A stretch of 64,000 bases of DNA from Knoxdaviesia capensis (GCA_001510575.1 LNGK01000002.1:341271-405270); one strand, 5' to 3'; shown: positions 11,774 to 22,797, counted from the first letter of the stretch. Translations and numbers: made by a program. Notes: generated by a model from the sequence alone, not told the origin.

Positions 11774-12652
11774 TAGTCCCCGGCTTCGTCTACAAGCAAT
11801 TTAACGCGGCTCGGCTGTGATGTTTCCAAAGAGTTCAGACTTTCCGGGTTCCAAGTTGTGGTGATGATTATTTCTACAAGCTTTTTGTTTGTAATTTTGT
11901 TTGTTTGCTGTTCTCTTGACTCGGGAGTTTTCTCGCTAGATGGAGAGCAGTTGCGTGTTTGACTTTCTTGAATGTGTGTCTCTTGTCCTGCTTCTAGGTG
12001 GGAGAGGGGAGGAACATCGGGGGGGAACAGAAACGGCTATTGAGGCCTATAATACCGATACATGTACCTACTACCTGTGTATTTACGGATGGTTACCAGA
12101 GATTCAGATGGAAAAAAGAGCGCGTCCCCTCCTATTCAAATGCGTTCGTGGGCTGTCGATGTGTGAATACCTTCAAATCTTTAGGGTTATGCTGGATGGA
12201 GTGGTGAATCTCCGATCTCCGGCATCGAGATCACCTGTGGAGAAGCGAGCCCACCTTTCTACAGGGGCCTTGGCTGCTAAAAGTGGCGGTGACCGGTTTG
12301 GCATAGCGCCATAAGAGCTCAATTTAGCGGTCAAAAGGCCTACGTATGCCTGTAGCGATGTCAAGCCGGAACGCCAATAACAACATTTGTGGCTTGGCCG
12401 GGGTCGGCGCCACATTTGTGACTCTCTTTTGACTTCTCTCCACATTTGTGACTCCGTGATATATTCTTCCATTCCACACATCCTAACGTGGGCGGTTTCG
12501 ATATAATTGCCGTGTATCCCGTGTCTCATTCCTGTGTTCTGTTGTGTCTTCATCATTGCACATCTATACTATTCTTTTTTTTCTCTATCTTCTGGCTATT
12601 CTTAATATACCGTTTCTTCTTGACCTACTATCAACTATCACCTATCACCATC
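11774..12652. other. Intergenic: 3' end of mucin gene and promoter of pseudouridine gene
   Basis: No gene seen. TTAGGGTTA occurs at 12181-12189. Three copies of ACATTTGTG lie at 12383, 12412 and 12442, spaced 29 and 30 bp. A T/C-rich leader with TATCACC copies precedes the ATG at 12653. Confidence 0.6.
12383..12450. promoter_or_regulatory. Three regularly spaced ACATTTGTG motifs
   Basis: Copies at 12383-12391, 12412-12420 and 12442-12450 are 29-30 bp apart, close to three helical turns, and sit 200-270 bp upstream of the next ATG. The middle copy is embedded in GGCGCCACATTTG, which recurs at about 15679-15691 upstream of SLD5. That this is a factor-binding array is inference. Confidence 0.35.
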
Positions 12653-15188
12653 ATGCGATCTCTGCCGCTGCTCCCGTTACGGAGCGGCCTCCGGCATCCG
12701 AAGGCTCTATCGGGTGTGAGATCTGGATTGCCTCCGTCGTTCCGCCGGCGTCAGTCCAGCCTTGCCAACCTTGCGCGGTTCTTGCGCGTGTCTGAGGAGG
12801 TCCGCCATGCAGTGGCCACCAACCAACCGGTGGTGGCTCTCGAGTCGACCATCTACACCCACGGCGCCCTGCATGATGGCCTGGCCAAAGATCTCGAGGA
12901 TATCGTGCGCGACCACGGCGGTGTTCCGGCTACCATCGGTGTGTTGGACGGCGTGCCGACGATTGGCCTGACGATGGACGAGGTTACGCGCATGGTCAAC
13001 ACCGAGGGCGTGCGGAAGGTGTCTCGCCGGGATTTGGCCTATCTGGTTGGCATGGTAAGAGTTCTTCCCATGTGTAATCCACATTGATCAATTCACTCAC
13101 CAAAATGCATCGAGTAGGGCATTTCCGGCACCAAGTTGACTGGCGGCACCACCATCTCCGGAACCATGCTGATGGCTAAACTGGCCGGCATCCGGGTGTT
13201 CGGCACGGGCGGCCTGGGCGGTGTGCACCGTGGCGGCGAGAACTCTCTGGATGTGTCGGCCGATCTGACCGAGCTGGGCCGCACGCGTGTGGCCGTTGTC
13301 AGCAGCGGCTGCAAGGGCTTCCTGGACATCCCGCGCACGCTGGAGTTCCTCGAGACCCAAGGCGTCATGGTCGGCACGTTTGCCGACGGCCGCACCGGCC
13401 GCATCGACTTCCCGGCGTTTTGGGTGCGCGACAGCGGCTCGCGCAGCCCCTTCGCACTCGAGAACGAGCGCGACGCCGCGGCCATCATCCTTGCGCAGGA
13501 GGCTCTGAACGTCGAGTCCGGCCTGCTGTTCGCCAACCCTATCCCCGAGAAGGCGGCTATTCCGCGTGTGCAGATGGAGGCCGCTATCGGCATCGCCCTG
13601 CGGGAGGCAGCCGAGAAGGGCGTCCTTGGCAGTGCGAACACGCCGTACGTGCTCAAGCGCATCGCCGAGCTGACCGACGGTCTGAGCGTCCCGGCCAACC
13701 TGGCGCTGGTGCGCTCCAACATCGAGCGGGCAACCAAGGTGGCGGTCGAGCTGTCCAAGCTGATCCATGAGCAGGCCAGCATCTTGACCCCCGTTGCAAG
13801 TGACTCGGTGGTGTCCCCGGGTGCGCTCCCGGCGGCGGCCGCCCTCGCCGACTCTCCGGTGCAGGCGGTTGCGTCTGACCCGAAGACTCCATCGTCGCAG
13901 GTGGACATTCTGGTGGCTGGTTCGGTGGCCGTTGACCTGAGCTGTGACTTTATGGGTGGCTGGTCGCCGAGTGCGCCGAGTGCGATTACTCCGCAGATGC
14001 AGACGTCCAACCCGGCCTATATCAACCAGTCGATCGGTGGAGTCGGACATAATGTTGCGCTTTCGGCGCATCGCATCAGTGCTGATACCAATGTGCGGCT
14101 GTGCAGCTTGGTTGGAGATGATGTGTAGGTCTCTTCTCTCGCAAAACATATGCTGACCCTGGTAAGTGGTACTAACTCCGAACTCCAACTACAGCGCTGG
14201 AGCATCGGTCCTGACGAGCCTCAAGGCAAACGGCCTCGACACCAACTACGTGCGCAAGCTCGGCCACGCCTACCACGCGGCCAACCGCACTGCGCAATAC
14301 GTGGCCGTCAACGACGCCAACAAGAACCTCGTGATTGCCATGGCCGACATGGGCATCTTCACGCACCACTCGTTCCCGGACTACTGGAAGTCGGCTGTGG
14401 CCGGAGCCAAGCCGAAGTGGGTGGTGATAGACGGCAACTGGAGCGAGGACGACATTGGCGCGTGGATCGAAGCGGCGCGGGCGAACGGCGCCAAGGTCGC
14501 CTTCGAGCCGGTGTCCACGGCCAAGGCCACGCGGCTGTTCGCGCGGGCCACCTCCAAGGGCGCCCCGCGTCTCAGCGTGTTCCCGCACGCGTCGGTCGAT
14601 ATTGCCAGCCCGAACCACTTTGAGCTGGCGGCCATGTTCCACGCCGCCCGCGACAACGGCCACCTGGACGAGGCGGCGTGGTTTGCGGTCATCGACTCGC
14701 TGGGCACGCGCGGCGCGCGCGACCGCTTCGCGCGGCTCACGTCCGCCGAGATTGCCGACGACGGCATCCCCGTGCAGACGGTGCAGCTGCTCCCCTACAT
14801 CCCGACGATGCTGACCAAGCTCGGCGCGCGCGGCGTGCTGCTCACGGAGCTCCTGCACCGCGACGATCCCCGGCTGCACGACGCTGACGCGGCGCAGTAC
14901 ATCGTGGCCCGGGCGCCCGACGACGCGCTGCGCGATATCGGCGGCGTGTACATGCGGCTGTTCCCGCCGGCCGAGGTGGTCGACACCGCGTCGGTGGCGT
15001 CGGTCAACGGCGTCGGAGATACCTTCCTCGGTGTCATCGTGGCGGGCTTGGCGCGGGGCGGGAAGCTGGAACGGTTGATCGGGGTGGCGCAGAAGGCGGC
15101 GCTGATGACGCTGAAGAGCGCGGCCGCGGTGAGCCCGGATCTGCGGGGGCTGGAGCGCGAGTTCCAGGATGCGGTTGAGGGGAAGTAG
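12653..15188 (+). CDS. Bifunctional pseudouridine catabolism enzyme (PsiMP glycosidase + PfkB kinase)
   Basis: Exons 12653-13054, 13118-14124 and 14195-15188 give 800 residues; both introns (63 and 70 nt) have clean GTAAGA/GTAGGT donors and TAG/CAG acceptors. Residues about 45-360 are a pseudouridine-5'-phosphate glycosidase (YeiN/IndA family): ALESTIYTHGALHDG near the start, then SGTKLTGGTTISGTM, and SSGCKGFLDI carrying the expected Schiff-base Lys. Residues about 415-795 are a PfkB sugar kinase (YeiC-like): IGGVGHNVA, LVGDDVAGASVL across the second splice junction, and NGVGDTFLG with the catalytic Asp. In bacteria these are separate enzymes that phosphorylate pseudouridine and split PsiMP to uracil and ribose-5-phosphate; fungal fusions such as S. 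pombe C1861.05 are known. The Arg-rich N-terminus (RSGLPPSFRRRQSS) resembles a mitochondrial presequence, which is an inference. The ATG at 12653 was chosen because the longer frame adds only a Phe-rich leader translation. Confidence 0.93.
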
Positions 15189-16007
15189 TAGGTCTTTCGG
15201 GTGCGAGTTTTTTTCGTTTTTTGGGTTTTGCTCTTGTGTCCTGATTTCTTTTGTGTTTGTTTTGGCTTTGTCGTTTGTTCTTGAGGGTGATGGAGTTCTG
15301 GACGTTGATTTTCCTGTCTTCTGTATGTGTTTTCTCTTTCTTGTGTTCCTTTGCCCGGGGCTGGGTCTTCTAGTTGGGTTTGCGCGGGAGTTCTTCTTTC
15401 GTTCGTATAAGTAAGTCCTGTGTAAGTCCTGGGATTCTCAGATGAAGTTTTTTCTGTGTAGTTCAGAGTACTATACACTCTGCTTGTTTTCTCTCTCTCC
15501 TATTTGAACTCTCATCTGCTTGATTTCCGTGCTAGATGTGTGAATCCAGAAGGTTGATGGAGAGAAATGCGGAAGCTAGGGTTACGGGGTCCAGATTAGG
15601 GTTATGGCGCTTTCTCCAGTCGCGCTTCTGGCGCGTCTCCCCACAGCAAAGTGGCGTATATCGCGGGGTCTTCAGGGCGGGCGCCACATTTGACCTTCAC
15701 ACTAAACTTCTCTCTCTCCCTCCCTCTCTCTCTCTCTCTCTTTCTTTACCAACAATTGATTCGCAGACTTCGATCCCAATCTTCCACACAACGATATTTC
15801 TTCAATTGCCCTCTTCTTTCAAGTAACAACACCCTTTCCACAGCTACAGACATTGATTATTCCCCGAATCTACGCCAGGCCTCCGATCGAATCGACCCCA
15901 GCCCCCGCCAGCCGAGCTCTGCATTGAAACGATCCCACGACGCCTCGCTCCCTCCCGACCTCGCCCTCCTGTTCACGATCTGCCCTTTTCAACGACACAC
16001 CCCAACC
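15189..16007. other. Intergenic: SLD5 promoter region
   Basis: A T/G-rich stretch after the stop is probably the 3' UTR of the pseudouridine gene. Upstream of SLD5 lie TAGGGTTA at 15577-15584 and TTAGGGTTA at 15596-15604, GCGCGTC at 15631, GGCGCCACATTTG at about 15679-15691 and a (TC)n tract at about 15711-15741. The pyrimidine- and C-rich tail is the likely leader. Confidence 0.6.
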
Positions 16008-16679
16008 ATGGACATCGACGACATCCTCCGCGAGATCGACCCCGCGGCACACGCCCCCAGCCTGCAGCCCGTCGACCTGCACATCCTCACGCGCCACTGG
16101 GTGGCCGAGCGCTCGACCCCCGAACTCCTCCCGTGGCCCCAAGACGGCTTCTTCGACCGCCTGACAGCACGCATCCAGACGCAAATCGAAAAAATCGAGG
16201 ACCTGACCGGCAACATGGACCCGAAAGCAACCTTCGCGCACGTGCTCATGCAGACCGAGCTCGAGCGCTTCAAGTTCCTGGTCCGCAGCTACCTGCGTGC
16301 GCGGCTGTCCAAAATCGACCGCCACCCGCTGCACTACCTCGGCACGCCCGACCTGCGCGCGCGGCTCTCGGAGCCGGAGCTCGCGTACGCGCTGCGCCAC
16401 CAGGCGCTCCTGCACCAGCACTATCTGGCGTCCTTCCTGGCCGGGTTCCCCGCGCAGCTGCAGAACCTGAACGACAGCACGGGCGGCAACTCGGTGGCGA
16501 TGGTCGAGCGGCCGGACATCGATGCGTCGGTGTTTGTGCGGTTGTTGAAGGCCGGCAGTGTCGAGGGGCGCGGGACCGAGGCGGACGGCGCTGTGGAGGG
16601 CGGCGTGGGCGATGTGTTCTTGCTGCGGTGGACGAGTGCGAAGAAGATGGTGGATCGGGGGGAGGCGGAGGTGATATAA
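16008..16679 (+). CDS. SLD5: GINS complex subunit SLD5
   Basis: Single exon, 223 residues, the normal length for Sld5. The start MDIDDILREID at 16008 has a good context (ACCATGG); the frame is open further upstream but that part is a pyrimidine-rich leader. Family features are DLHILTRHWVAERSTPELLPWP near residues 23-45, the helical A domain with TELERFKFLVRSYLRARLSKI, and the C-terminal B domain ending in VFLLRWTSAKKMVDRGEAEVI. Sld5 joins Psf1-3 in GINS, which with Cdc45 and the MCM2-7 ring forms the CMG replicative helicase; MCM4 is also in this window. The insert EGRGTEADGAVEGGVGD before the last strand is a variable linker. Telobox-like motifs about 400 bp upstream are shared with MCM4. 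Confidence 0.95.
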   Translation: MDIDDILREIDPAAHAPSLQPVDLHILTRHWVAERSTPELLPWPQDGFFDRLTARIQTQIEKIEDLTGNMDPKATFAHVLMQTELERFKFLVRSYLRARLSKIDRHPLHYLGTPDLRARLSEPELAYALRHQALLHQHYLASFLAGFPAQLQNLNDSTGGNSVAMVERPDIDASVFVRLLKAGSVEGRGTEADGAVEGGVGDVFLLRWTSAKKMVDRGEAEVI

Positions 16680-18461
16680 CTGACTGTCTACGCGGCGGTC
16701 ATACGTACACAAGCTCTCCCGAACGTTCAGGATTTTTTTTTTGGGGGGGGTTATGTGGCTCCCGATCCTCCGACACCTGAGGCACCCAGAGCGGTGCAGC
16801 CACCCGCAGCACGGCCTGACCCCACGCACCTACGTTCACATGCGCTCGCAACCTCATATCTCTTAATATCCACTGCCAAGTAGCGCCCTTCTCACTTGGG
16901 ATATGCACGGGAGAACAGAGGGACCGGCGACATGGGCAATGGCCGACATGGGAGCTCCCCGTGACGTCTACTGCGGGCTGGCCCTCGCTGGGGCCCAAAG
17001 TGGATGAGAGCATTCAACGGCAGGGCCCGGGTGATTTCATGCGTTAAATTGCCCCGGCGAACAGAGTGGGAAGACTGAGGGTAAAATCATGTCCCTCTTC
17101 CCATATTTCCCCAACCACTATGGCAGCGGCTGCCTGATATTGCGCCTCGTTGATATCAGGTTTCCGCGTGCAATCAACAGCAGGGTGAGGCCTCTCAGAC
17201 CGGCCACCCTCTTTTCTCCGCCGACACTGCCCATCCAACACCGGAAAAGAAAAAGAAAAAGAGAAAGAATAAGAAATCTTGCACCGAAGAAGAAAAAGAA
17301 ACAGCCCCTCCGTGCCTTTTCTCTTAGGACATCCCCCACGCCTAATCCTTCATGATACAAAAGAAACGGAAAAGTTCACAATTTGCCCCCTAAGACCCCA
17401 CTTTATATCGGCGGTGCGGCCTGAGGGGCCGGCAATGCCCCCTACTCTCCCGAGCCGGTGTCTGTCTCGCTCTATTGTGTGGTTGTTGGTGCCTAATCTG
17501 TTTCGGTTGCCACTTTGGCCGGTTCTCTGTCGTTGGCTGGCTCTCTTTGCCGGTCCTAAGGCTGCCCCGGTCTGCTGCTTGATAGATGTTGGGTTGCCTA
17601 TTCCCCCGCACTCTGTGTTCCTGTGCTTATATGTGTGTTAGTCGTCTATCTCCATGTGAGCCCCGGGGCCGTGCTAGGTGTGCCCATCCGTACCTCTTAG
17701 ACATCTCCGAGTCTCACATACTGCATATCTGTGGTTCTATGCTGGTACAGGCCTGACAAGGTTCCTTCTCCTCATACTTCATAAGATACGAGTATACAGA
17801 CAGATTCCCCCCCTAGTAATTCCACTTCCCACTCCAAGACCCTAAGCCTTGGGACTGCCGCCACCACGTTCTTCTACATATGACACTCATCCTACCCCAA
17901 TCTTCAGGATCCAGGGGCTCGGCCAAACTGGAACCAATATTCCAAGTGTGCCTGATCGTGCCTATCAACACCCTGGTCTATCCAGCACATATGGCGATCC
18001 CCCTTATACCCTTGGGACTTGATGATGATACTGGACGTGCTTGACTTCTCCATAAAGAGAGTGAGGTGCGTTGCTTTGTCTTCTTGAAGTCAAGTATTCC
18101 CTAGAGTCATATCTGCCATCGTGCCTCCTCAGTAGAGATATCTACTCTGCTCTCATCTGGTTCATCTCTTATATCTCCCCCGTCATCTCTCGATAGACTG
18201 TCTCTATAGATACCCTCGTGTTTCTTCTTGACCTCCGGGGACTATCTTCTTTCCTTCATCCTCTTTTTGTTTTTATCTTCTTCCTTCTTTCACTCTTCCT
18301 TCTCTTTTTCTTTCCTCTTTTTTCTAGGGTTTATCTCTTCCACTTGCTGCCCCTAAGCTTGCACCACCACCACGACCACCCCCACCTATCCATCACTGAT
18401 CCATCCACCCCCCCTTCCTCTTTTTCTCCGTCTCCAAAACCAACGCTCATCAACTTCCACA
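16680..18461. other. Intergenic, 1.8 kb
   Basis: No gene seen. It holds a T10/G8 homopolymer junction at about 16731-16750, A/G-rich runs at 17240-17310, and a long T/C-rich leader from about 18220. TAGGGTTTA at 18325-18333 lies 130 bp before the next ATG. Confidence 0.5.
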
Positions 18462-19213
18462 ATGGTCAAGAAAGTCTACCTGGTCAACTACTCCTCGTCG
18501 TCGGCGGCCTCATCCCCCCCGGACCCCGGCTCCGAACTGGCCGCTCTCGGCAACCGGGTGGCCAGCCTCGCCATCACCGACGCTAGCATCCGCGACGACG
18601 GTGCTCTGCTCCACGGCACTCCCGCCAGCACCCCTGGTCTGATCAGCCTCGTGACTGACAACAGCCCCGCCCCCGTTGTCCAGAAGGCGCCCGCCAAGAA
18701 GAAGGAGAAGAAGGAGAAGAAGGAGAAGAAGAAGAACAGGAAGGCCAAGGCCAAGGCCGCCGTGGACTCAATCCCCGTCCGCGACTTCGACTATCTCTAC
18801 GGTGACAGCCTGGCCAGCTTCCAGAACCTCTGTGCCGATCTCGGCCTCGCCAACCGCGATCTGAGCTCCAAGACCAAGTGCCGCAAGGTCAGTTGCTCTC
18901 CTTTGTTTCCTCCTTTCCCATCACCGTCACCCTCATCATCATCGTAATCTTGAGAGAGTCTTCGTCTGAACCCCCCCATCCTAACCCTCACCCTTCCTCT
19001 CTATCTCCCCAAACTCCCTAGGCCCTGAAGTCTGTGTTCGTGAACATTTGCCAGTTCATGCGGTGCAGCCAGCGCCCCGAGGGTATCATGTTCTTTCCCA
19101 GCCACTCCGCATTGATCAGGTACACCTTCGGTGACAAGAAGAACCGCCTGTTCCCGCGGAGCGCGATCCCCGAGGGTTCGCCCATCAAGTGCCTCCTCCG
19201 CGATATGCTCTAA
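18462..19213 (+). CDS. Small conserved fungal protein, function unknown
   Basis: Two exons, 18462-18887 and 19022-19213, joined in phase 0 over a 134-nt intron (GTCAGT donor, CCCTAG acceptor), giving 205 residues. The start context is CACAATGG. Residues about 70-100 are a Lys-rich low-complexity segment (KKEKKEKKEKKK) that could be a nuclear signal. The folded part is the C-terminal third: FDYLYGDSLASFQNLCADLG, TKCRKALKSVFVNICQFM, then FPSHSALIRYTFG and KNRLFPRSAIPEGSPIK. I remember this FxxLCxDLG ... KCKKALKxVxVNI ... FPKxxAKxxGxIKxLL layout from many uncharacterised Pezizomycotina proteins, but know no function. Codon use matches the neighbours. Confidence 0.75.
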
Positions 19214-19776
19214 ACGGGAGGCTGTGATGCCAACCTCTGGGGGATTCTTCTCGTCTTTGCAGGTCTGTGTTCTTGCTGTGGTTGCTCCCCCTCCACTCCT
19301 TTGAGATCTGTTCGCTTCGCTGCTGAACTCATGCTCCGGAGTAGTCTGACTGTGTAGCTCTTGATCACAATCACCTTGCTTGTGGACACCCCAGAAGTGG
19401 TCAGTGTGGCTATTCCTCTGGGTTTTCCTGTGTGCTGTTTGTCCGTCCTCTCTATTTGACTCCTTAAGGTTGTTTCTCAATGGGTTTCATTCCTTTTCTC
19501 TTCTCCTTATGAGAGATACTTCATGTTCATAGATAGGAGGGCCCTTGTTCTTTCGCATTGTCTGCTGGAGTTTTGTAAGGCTTGCATTGTTTTCTGGTCA
19601 CTTTTGTCCCTGTTAGAATTTCTATTGTAAAAGAGAAAAATGACTTTTATGTACCTGTGCTTATGCTTCCGACCAGAAATATTGATTATACACCCTTTCT
19701 CTCTGTCTATGTGGATAGGAGTGGTTCACAACCCGGGCAAAATCATGGATCAGACACCAAGAGAGTCTATACTCAA
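19214..19776. other. Intergenic between convergent genes
   Basis: The 3' ends of the gene at 18462 (+) and UTP18 (-) face each other here. T-rich sequence; I see no further gene. Confidence 0.6.
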
Positions 19777-21672
19777 CTAACTCCGGATCTGCCACATGCG
19801 GATCTTTCCAGAATCATTGCCCACCGCCAGAATCTCGCTATCCGGCGAGAACGCCACCGCTGTTATCCGCCCCAGCGGCGTCTTGTCCGTCGGCCAGTTG
19901 CGGTACACCGACGCACTCGCCACATGCGCCAGCCGCAGCGCGTCCTTCTTGTCAAAGCTGCCAAAGCACAGCAGCTGGCCGTCGGGAGAGAACTGCGTCA
20001 CCGTGACCGGCGTGATTAGCTGCTCAAACGTCTTGGTCGGCTTCGGCTGCGCGGTGATCGCCGGGCTGTCGGAGTTGGCGGTGGCCGGTGTGATTAACGC
20101 CGCCCGGTCGTACAGGTTCACAATTCCCGAGTTGGAGCCGACCGCCACCCACCGGTCCCCGCCCAGCAGCGCCGGGCCATGCGATCCGCCCAGCGCCAGC
20201 ACAATCCCGCCAATGCACCCCTCGTCGCGCCACAGGCCCATAAACCGCTGCGTCTCCATGCTGAACTCGCCAACCTGGCCGTCCTTGCCGAGAATCGTCA
20301 TGCCGTCGCCGCTGGCCCACCACGCAAAGTCCGCAATGCCGCCGCGGCCGTCCATGCGCGCGGACGCCACCCACTGCCACGTGACGGTGCTCAGCACGTT
20401 GATCACGCCGCCGCCCTTGCGCACCGACGCCACCAGCCCCATGTAGCGCCCGCACGGACTCAGCCGGAACCGCTCCATGGTGCGGTGCATTTGGGCGTGC
20501 CCGTCGACTCGCGACGTCTTGGTCAGCCGGCCGGACTCGACGTCCCACGCGTGGAAGAAGCGCCGCCGCCCCGCAAACACCACGCGGCCGCCCGCGGGGC
20601 CGAGGAACTCGGCGTGGCGCACATCGACCTGGCGCGCCTGCACGGCCGTCAGCCGCGGGTTCGGCACCGGGTGGGCGGCCGAGTCGATGTGGTGCAGGAA
20701 CAGCATGGTCGACGGCGACGACGAGAGCAGGATCGGCGCGTGCGGGTGGAACGCGAGGCTGCTGACGGCGGCCGCGTGCGTGTCGGGGATGTCGCGCAGC
20801 CGCTGGATGTCCAGCACCTCGGGCCGCAGCCGCCGGCGCTTCTGCGTGCTCAGCGCCGCGAGCTGCGTCACGTCGCGCAGGAACTCGTCGAGCGGCAGCG
20901 CGCGCCGCGCCGCCTCGCCGGCCTCGTCCTCGCCGTCCGACTCGCTGCTGCTGCTGCTACTGCTGCTGCCGCTGCCGCCGCTGCCGGCGGCCTTGGCCTT
21001 GGAGCGGCGCCGGCGTTTCTTGGTTTCGCGGCCGTTGGCGTCCACCGCCCACTTCGGCTGCGGGTGTTTCGCGAGGAACTGCTGCTGCAGCCGCAGCGTG
21101 TACTCGGTGCCGGTAACCACGTCGTCGTCCTCCGCCACCCGCAGCTTGCGCAGCCGCTGGTGACCGTCCAGCAGCGACACCGCCAGCCGCTCGTCGTCGC
21201 TGTCGACCCACGCCGGCGGCGCCGTGGCAGGCTTTGCGGCCTTGGACTTCTTGCCGGCAGCCTTTTGCGCGGGGGTTGGCTTCGCCATTGCCGCCGAGAC
21301 AATATCCTGGTCGAGCTCGAACAAGTCATCGTCGTCCATATCCTCGACGTTCACGTCGGAGTCGTCATCGGGCGCCGCGACACCAACGAGCTCCTTGCCG
21401 ACGCCCGACGACTCGAGCGCCGCGCCAAACAGGTTCCGCCGGAACGTGGTGCGGTCGCCCAGCACCAGCCGTTCGAGCTCCTCCTCGTCGGAGTCCTTCT
21501 CGGCAATGGCCGCCGCCGCAGACTGTTTCCCCGCACGCTGCGCGTCATCGCCGGAGTCGAAGCCGCCGAAGTTGTCGGAGTCGGAGTCGCTGCTGCTGGA
21601 AAACGGGCCCTCCTCGCCCGAGAAGAACCGGTCGGAGCTGCTGCCGTCGTCGGCAGGGGCAGCGCTGGCCAT
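19777..21672 (-). CDS. UTP18: U3 snoRNP-associated protein UTP18 (WD40)
   Basis: Single exon, 631 residues from the ATG at 21672 (MASAAPADDG); 23 extra in-frame codons upstream look like leader. The N-terminal half is acidic and disordered (SSSDRFFSGEEG, SDSDSDNFGG, VNVEDMDDDDLFELD), with a basic patch KKRRRRSKAK near 235. Then EYTLRLQQQFLAKHPQPKWA marks the Utp18 family. Residues about 320-631 form a WD40 propeller (AAVSSLAFHPHAPILLSSS, DAEFLGPAGGRVVFAGRRR-like blades, ITAVAFSPDSEILAVGNDSG, ending KIRMWQIRS). Utp18 is a subunit of the SSU processome (t-Utp/UtpB side) needed for 18S rRNA maturation in the nucleolus, where it docks the exosome helicase Mtr4 in yeast. It is head-to-head with the damaged gene at 22101, with CCAAT and TATAAAA elements between. 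Confidence 0.93.
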   Translation of the reverse strand: MASAAPADDGSSSDRFFSGEEGPFSSSSDSDSDNFGGFDSGDDAQRAGKQSAAAAIAEKDSDEEELERLVLGDRTTFRRNLFGAALESSGVGKELVGVAAPDDDSDVNVEDMDDDDLFELDQDIVSAAMAKPTPAQKAAGKKSKAAKPATAPPAWVDSDDERLAVSLLDGHQRLRKLRVAEDDDVVTGTEYTLRLQQQFLAKHPQPKWAVDANGRETKKRRRRSKAKAAGSGGSGSSSSSSSSESDGEDEAGEAARRALPLDEFLRDVTQLAALSTQKRRRLRPEVLDIQRLRDIPDTHAAAVSSLAFHPHAPILLSSSPSTMLFLHHIDSAAHPVPNPRLTAVQARQVDVRHAEFLGPAGGRVVFAGRRRFFHAWDVESGRLTKTSRVDGHAQMHRTMERFRLSPCGRYMGLVASVRKGGGVINVLSTVTWQWVASARMDGRGGIADFAWWASGDGMTILGKDGQVGEFSMETQRFMGLWRDEGCIGGIVLALGGSHGPALLGGDRWVAVGSNSGIVNLYDRAALITPATANSDSPAITAQPKPTKTFEQLITPVTVTQFSPDGQLLCFGSFDKKDALRLAHVASASVYRNWPTDKTPLGRITAVAFSPDSEILAVGNDSGKIRMWQIRS

Positions 21673-22100
21673 GTTGGAGTGAAGTTCGAGAAGTCGTCGG
21701 CAATTGGGGCTTCGGGAGTATTTGGAACAGACACTATACAAAAAAGGGAGATTTTATGCGAGGTAGAAACGTGGACGGAAAGTTGAGTGTTGGTCAGAGT
21801 GTGGGTTGAAGATGGAAAATGTCCAGAATTTGGAGGGTGAAAAAAAGAAAAAAAAGCACTGGACTGTTGGCTGCAAAAAAAAAAAAAAAAAAAAGGCTTA
21901 TCGATATGCATGCAAGCATGATTGGTCAATTAGTAAAGGATAAGATAAGACGGTTACCAGTCACCTCATTGGCTATAAAATGGGAGGTCTGTCCATTTTC
22001 CTCCAATAGCCGAGCTTCAAGCTTCAACTTTCTTCCTCTCTTCATTCCCACCACATGAATCACATAACGTCTCTCTCTCCAGAGTCTCACGCTCTTTATC
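21673..22100. promoter_or_regulatory. Divergent promoter between UTP18 and the gene at 22101
   Basis: The 430 bp hold a poly(A) run at 21876-21895, CCAAT-type elements (ATTGGTCAATTAG near 21931, CATTGGC near 21967, CCAATAG near 22002), and TATAAAA at 21975-21981 oriented rightward. Direction is inferred from the TATA strand only. Confidence 0.4.
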
Positions 22101-22797
22101 TTGTTATACCCGAGACACCCAATGTCAAGACCGCCCTGCTTCTTCTTGATCCGGCGTCGTGAAGGCGTTCCGCAAACTCTGGCAGCTACGGGGACGACGG
22201 CAGTGGAAGACCTGACCGTCCCCGTTTCCACCATCATCGGCATATTCAAGGCCGGCGATCCCTTTGCCGGCGACTTCATTATGTTCACTGGGACATGTCC
22301 CCGGAAAGGCTACAGCAAGACCCCAGGACACTAACACAGCGTGCACAGGCGTCGCGTCACCCGTGACAAGTTCCTTCTCTGCCCCCTACACCGGAACAAC
22401 CACGTGGGATGGCCGACCCTGGTGGTCGAATCCGGCGTGTCGCAATCTCTAATAACCTTACGCACGAAGACGCGCTGGTGGTCCACGGCGTCTGACCGCA
22501 CCGTCAGGGTCGTGCTCCTGGTCAAGCCGTTGTACCCCTCCAAAGGCATCCATGTGGAGAGGTACACAATAGATGTGCCGCCCTCCCGGCCCGGCGCGAC
22601 TAACACGCCGAGCACGGCCGTCGTTGAGCCCCGGCTGGAGCAGACTTTCGAGATCTCTCAGCGTCCCGACTACCCGGGCGAGTACGATGTGCCGGGAGCG
22701 CCCATCGTTCTTGAATTCGGGCTTCTCTATCGTAGGCCGGCCGACCCGGCACAGGGTCTGTCAGGAGGACTTCATCATCGGCAATGACGGGCTATAA
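22101..22797 (+). pseudogene. Damaged member of a fungal WPTLVVESG family
   Basis: The frame from about 22341 to 22787 encodes DKFLLCPLHRNNHVGWPTLV, then ESGVSQSLITLRTKTRWW and a VRVVLLVKP strand. I recognise this pattern (WPTLVxExGxSES..LR.DA.WWL..S.G....V) from a large group of uncharacterised fungal proteins whose strand-helix order suggests a PD-(D/E)XK/Uma2-like fold; that fold is an inference. Near the end the sequence slips: the family-like ending EDFIIGNDGL and a TAA at 22797 lie in the +1 frame, as if one G had been inserted near 22763-22767. The 5' part (ATG at 22101 or 22122, open to 22334) does not join cleanly: a short intron ending at CACAG before 22349 would need a donor of another phase. 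Either it is a decayed copy or the model has unusual introns. The key Asp of the usual DA.WW motif is Lys here (RTKTRWW). Confidence 0.5.
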
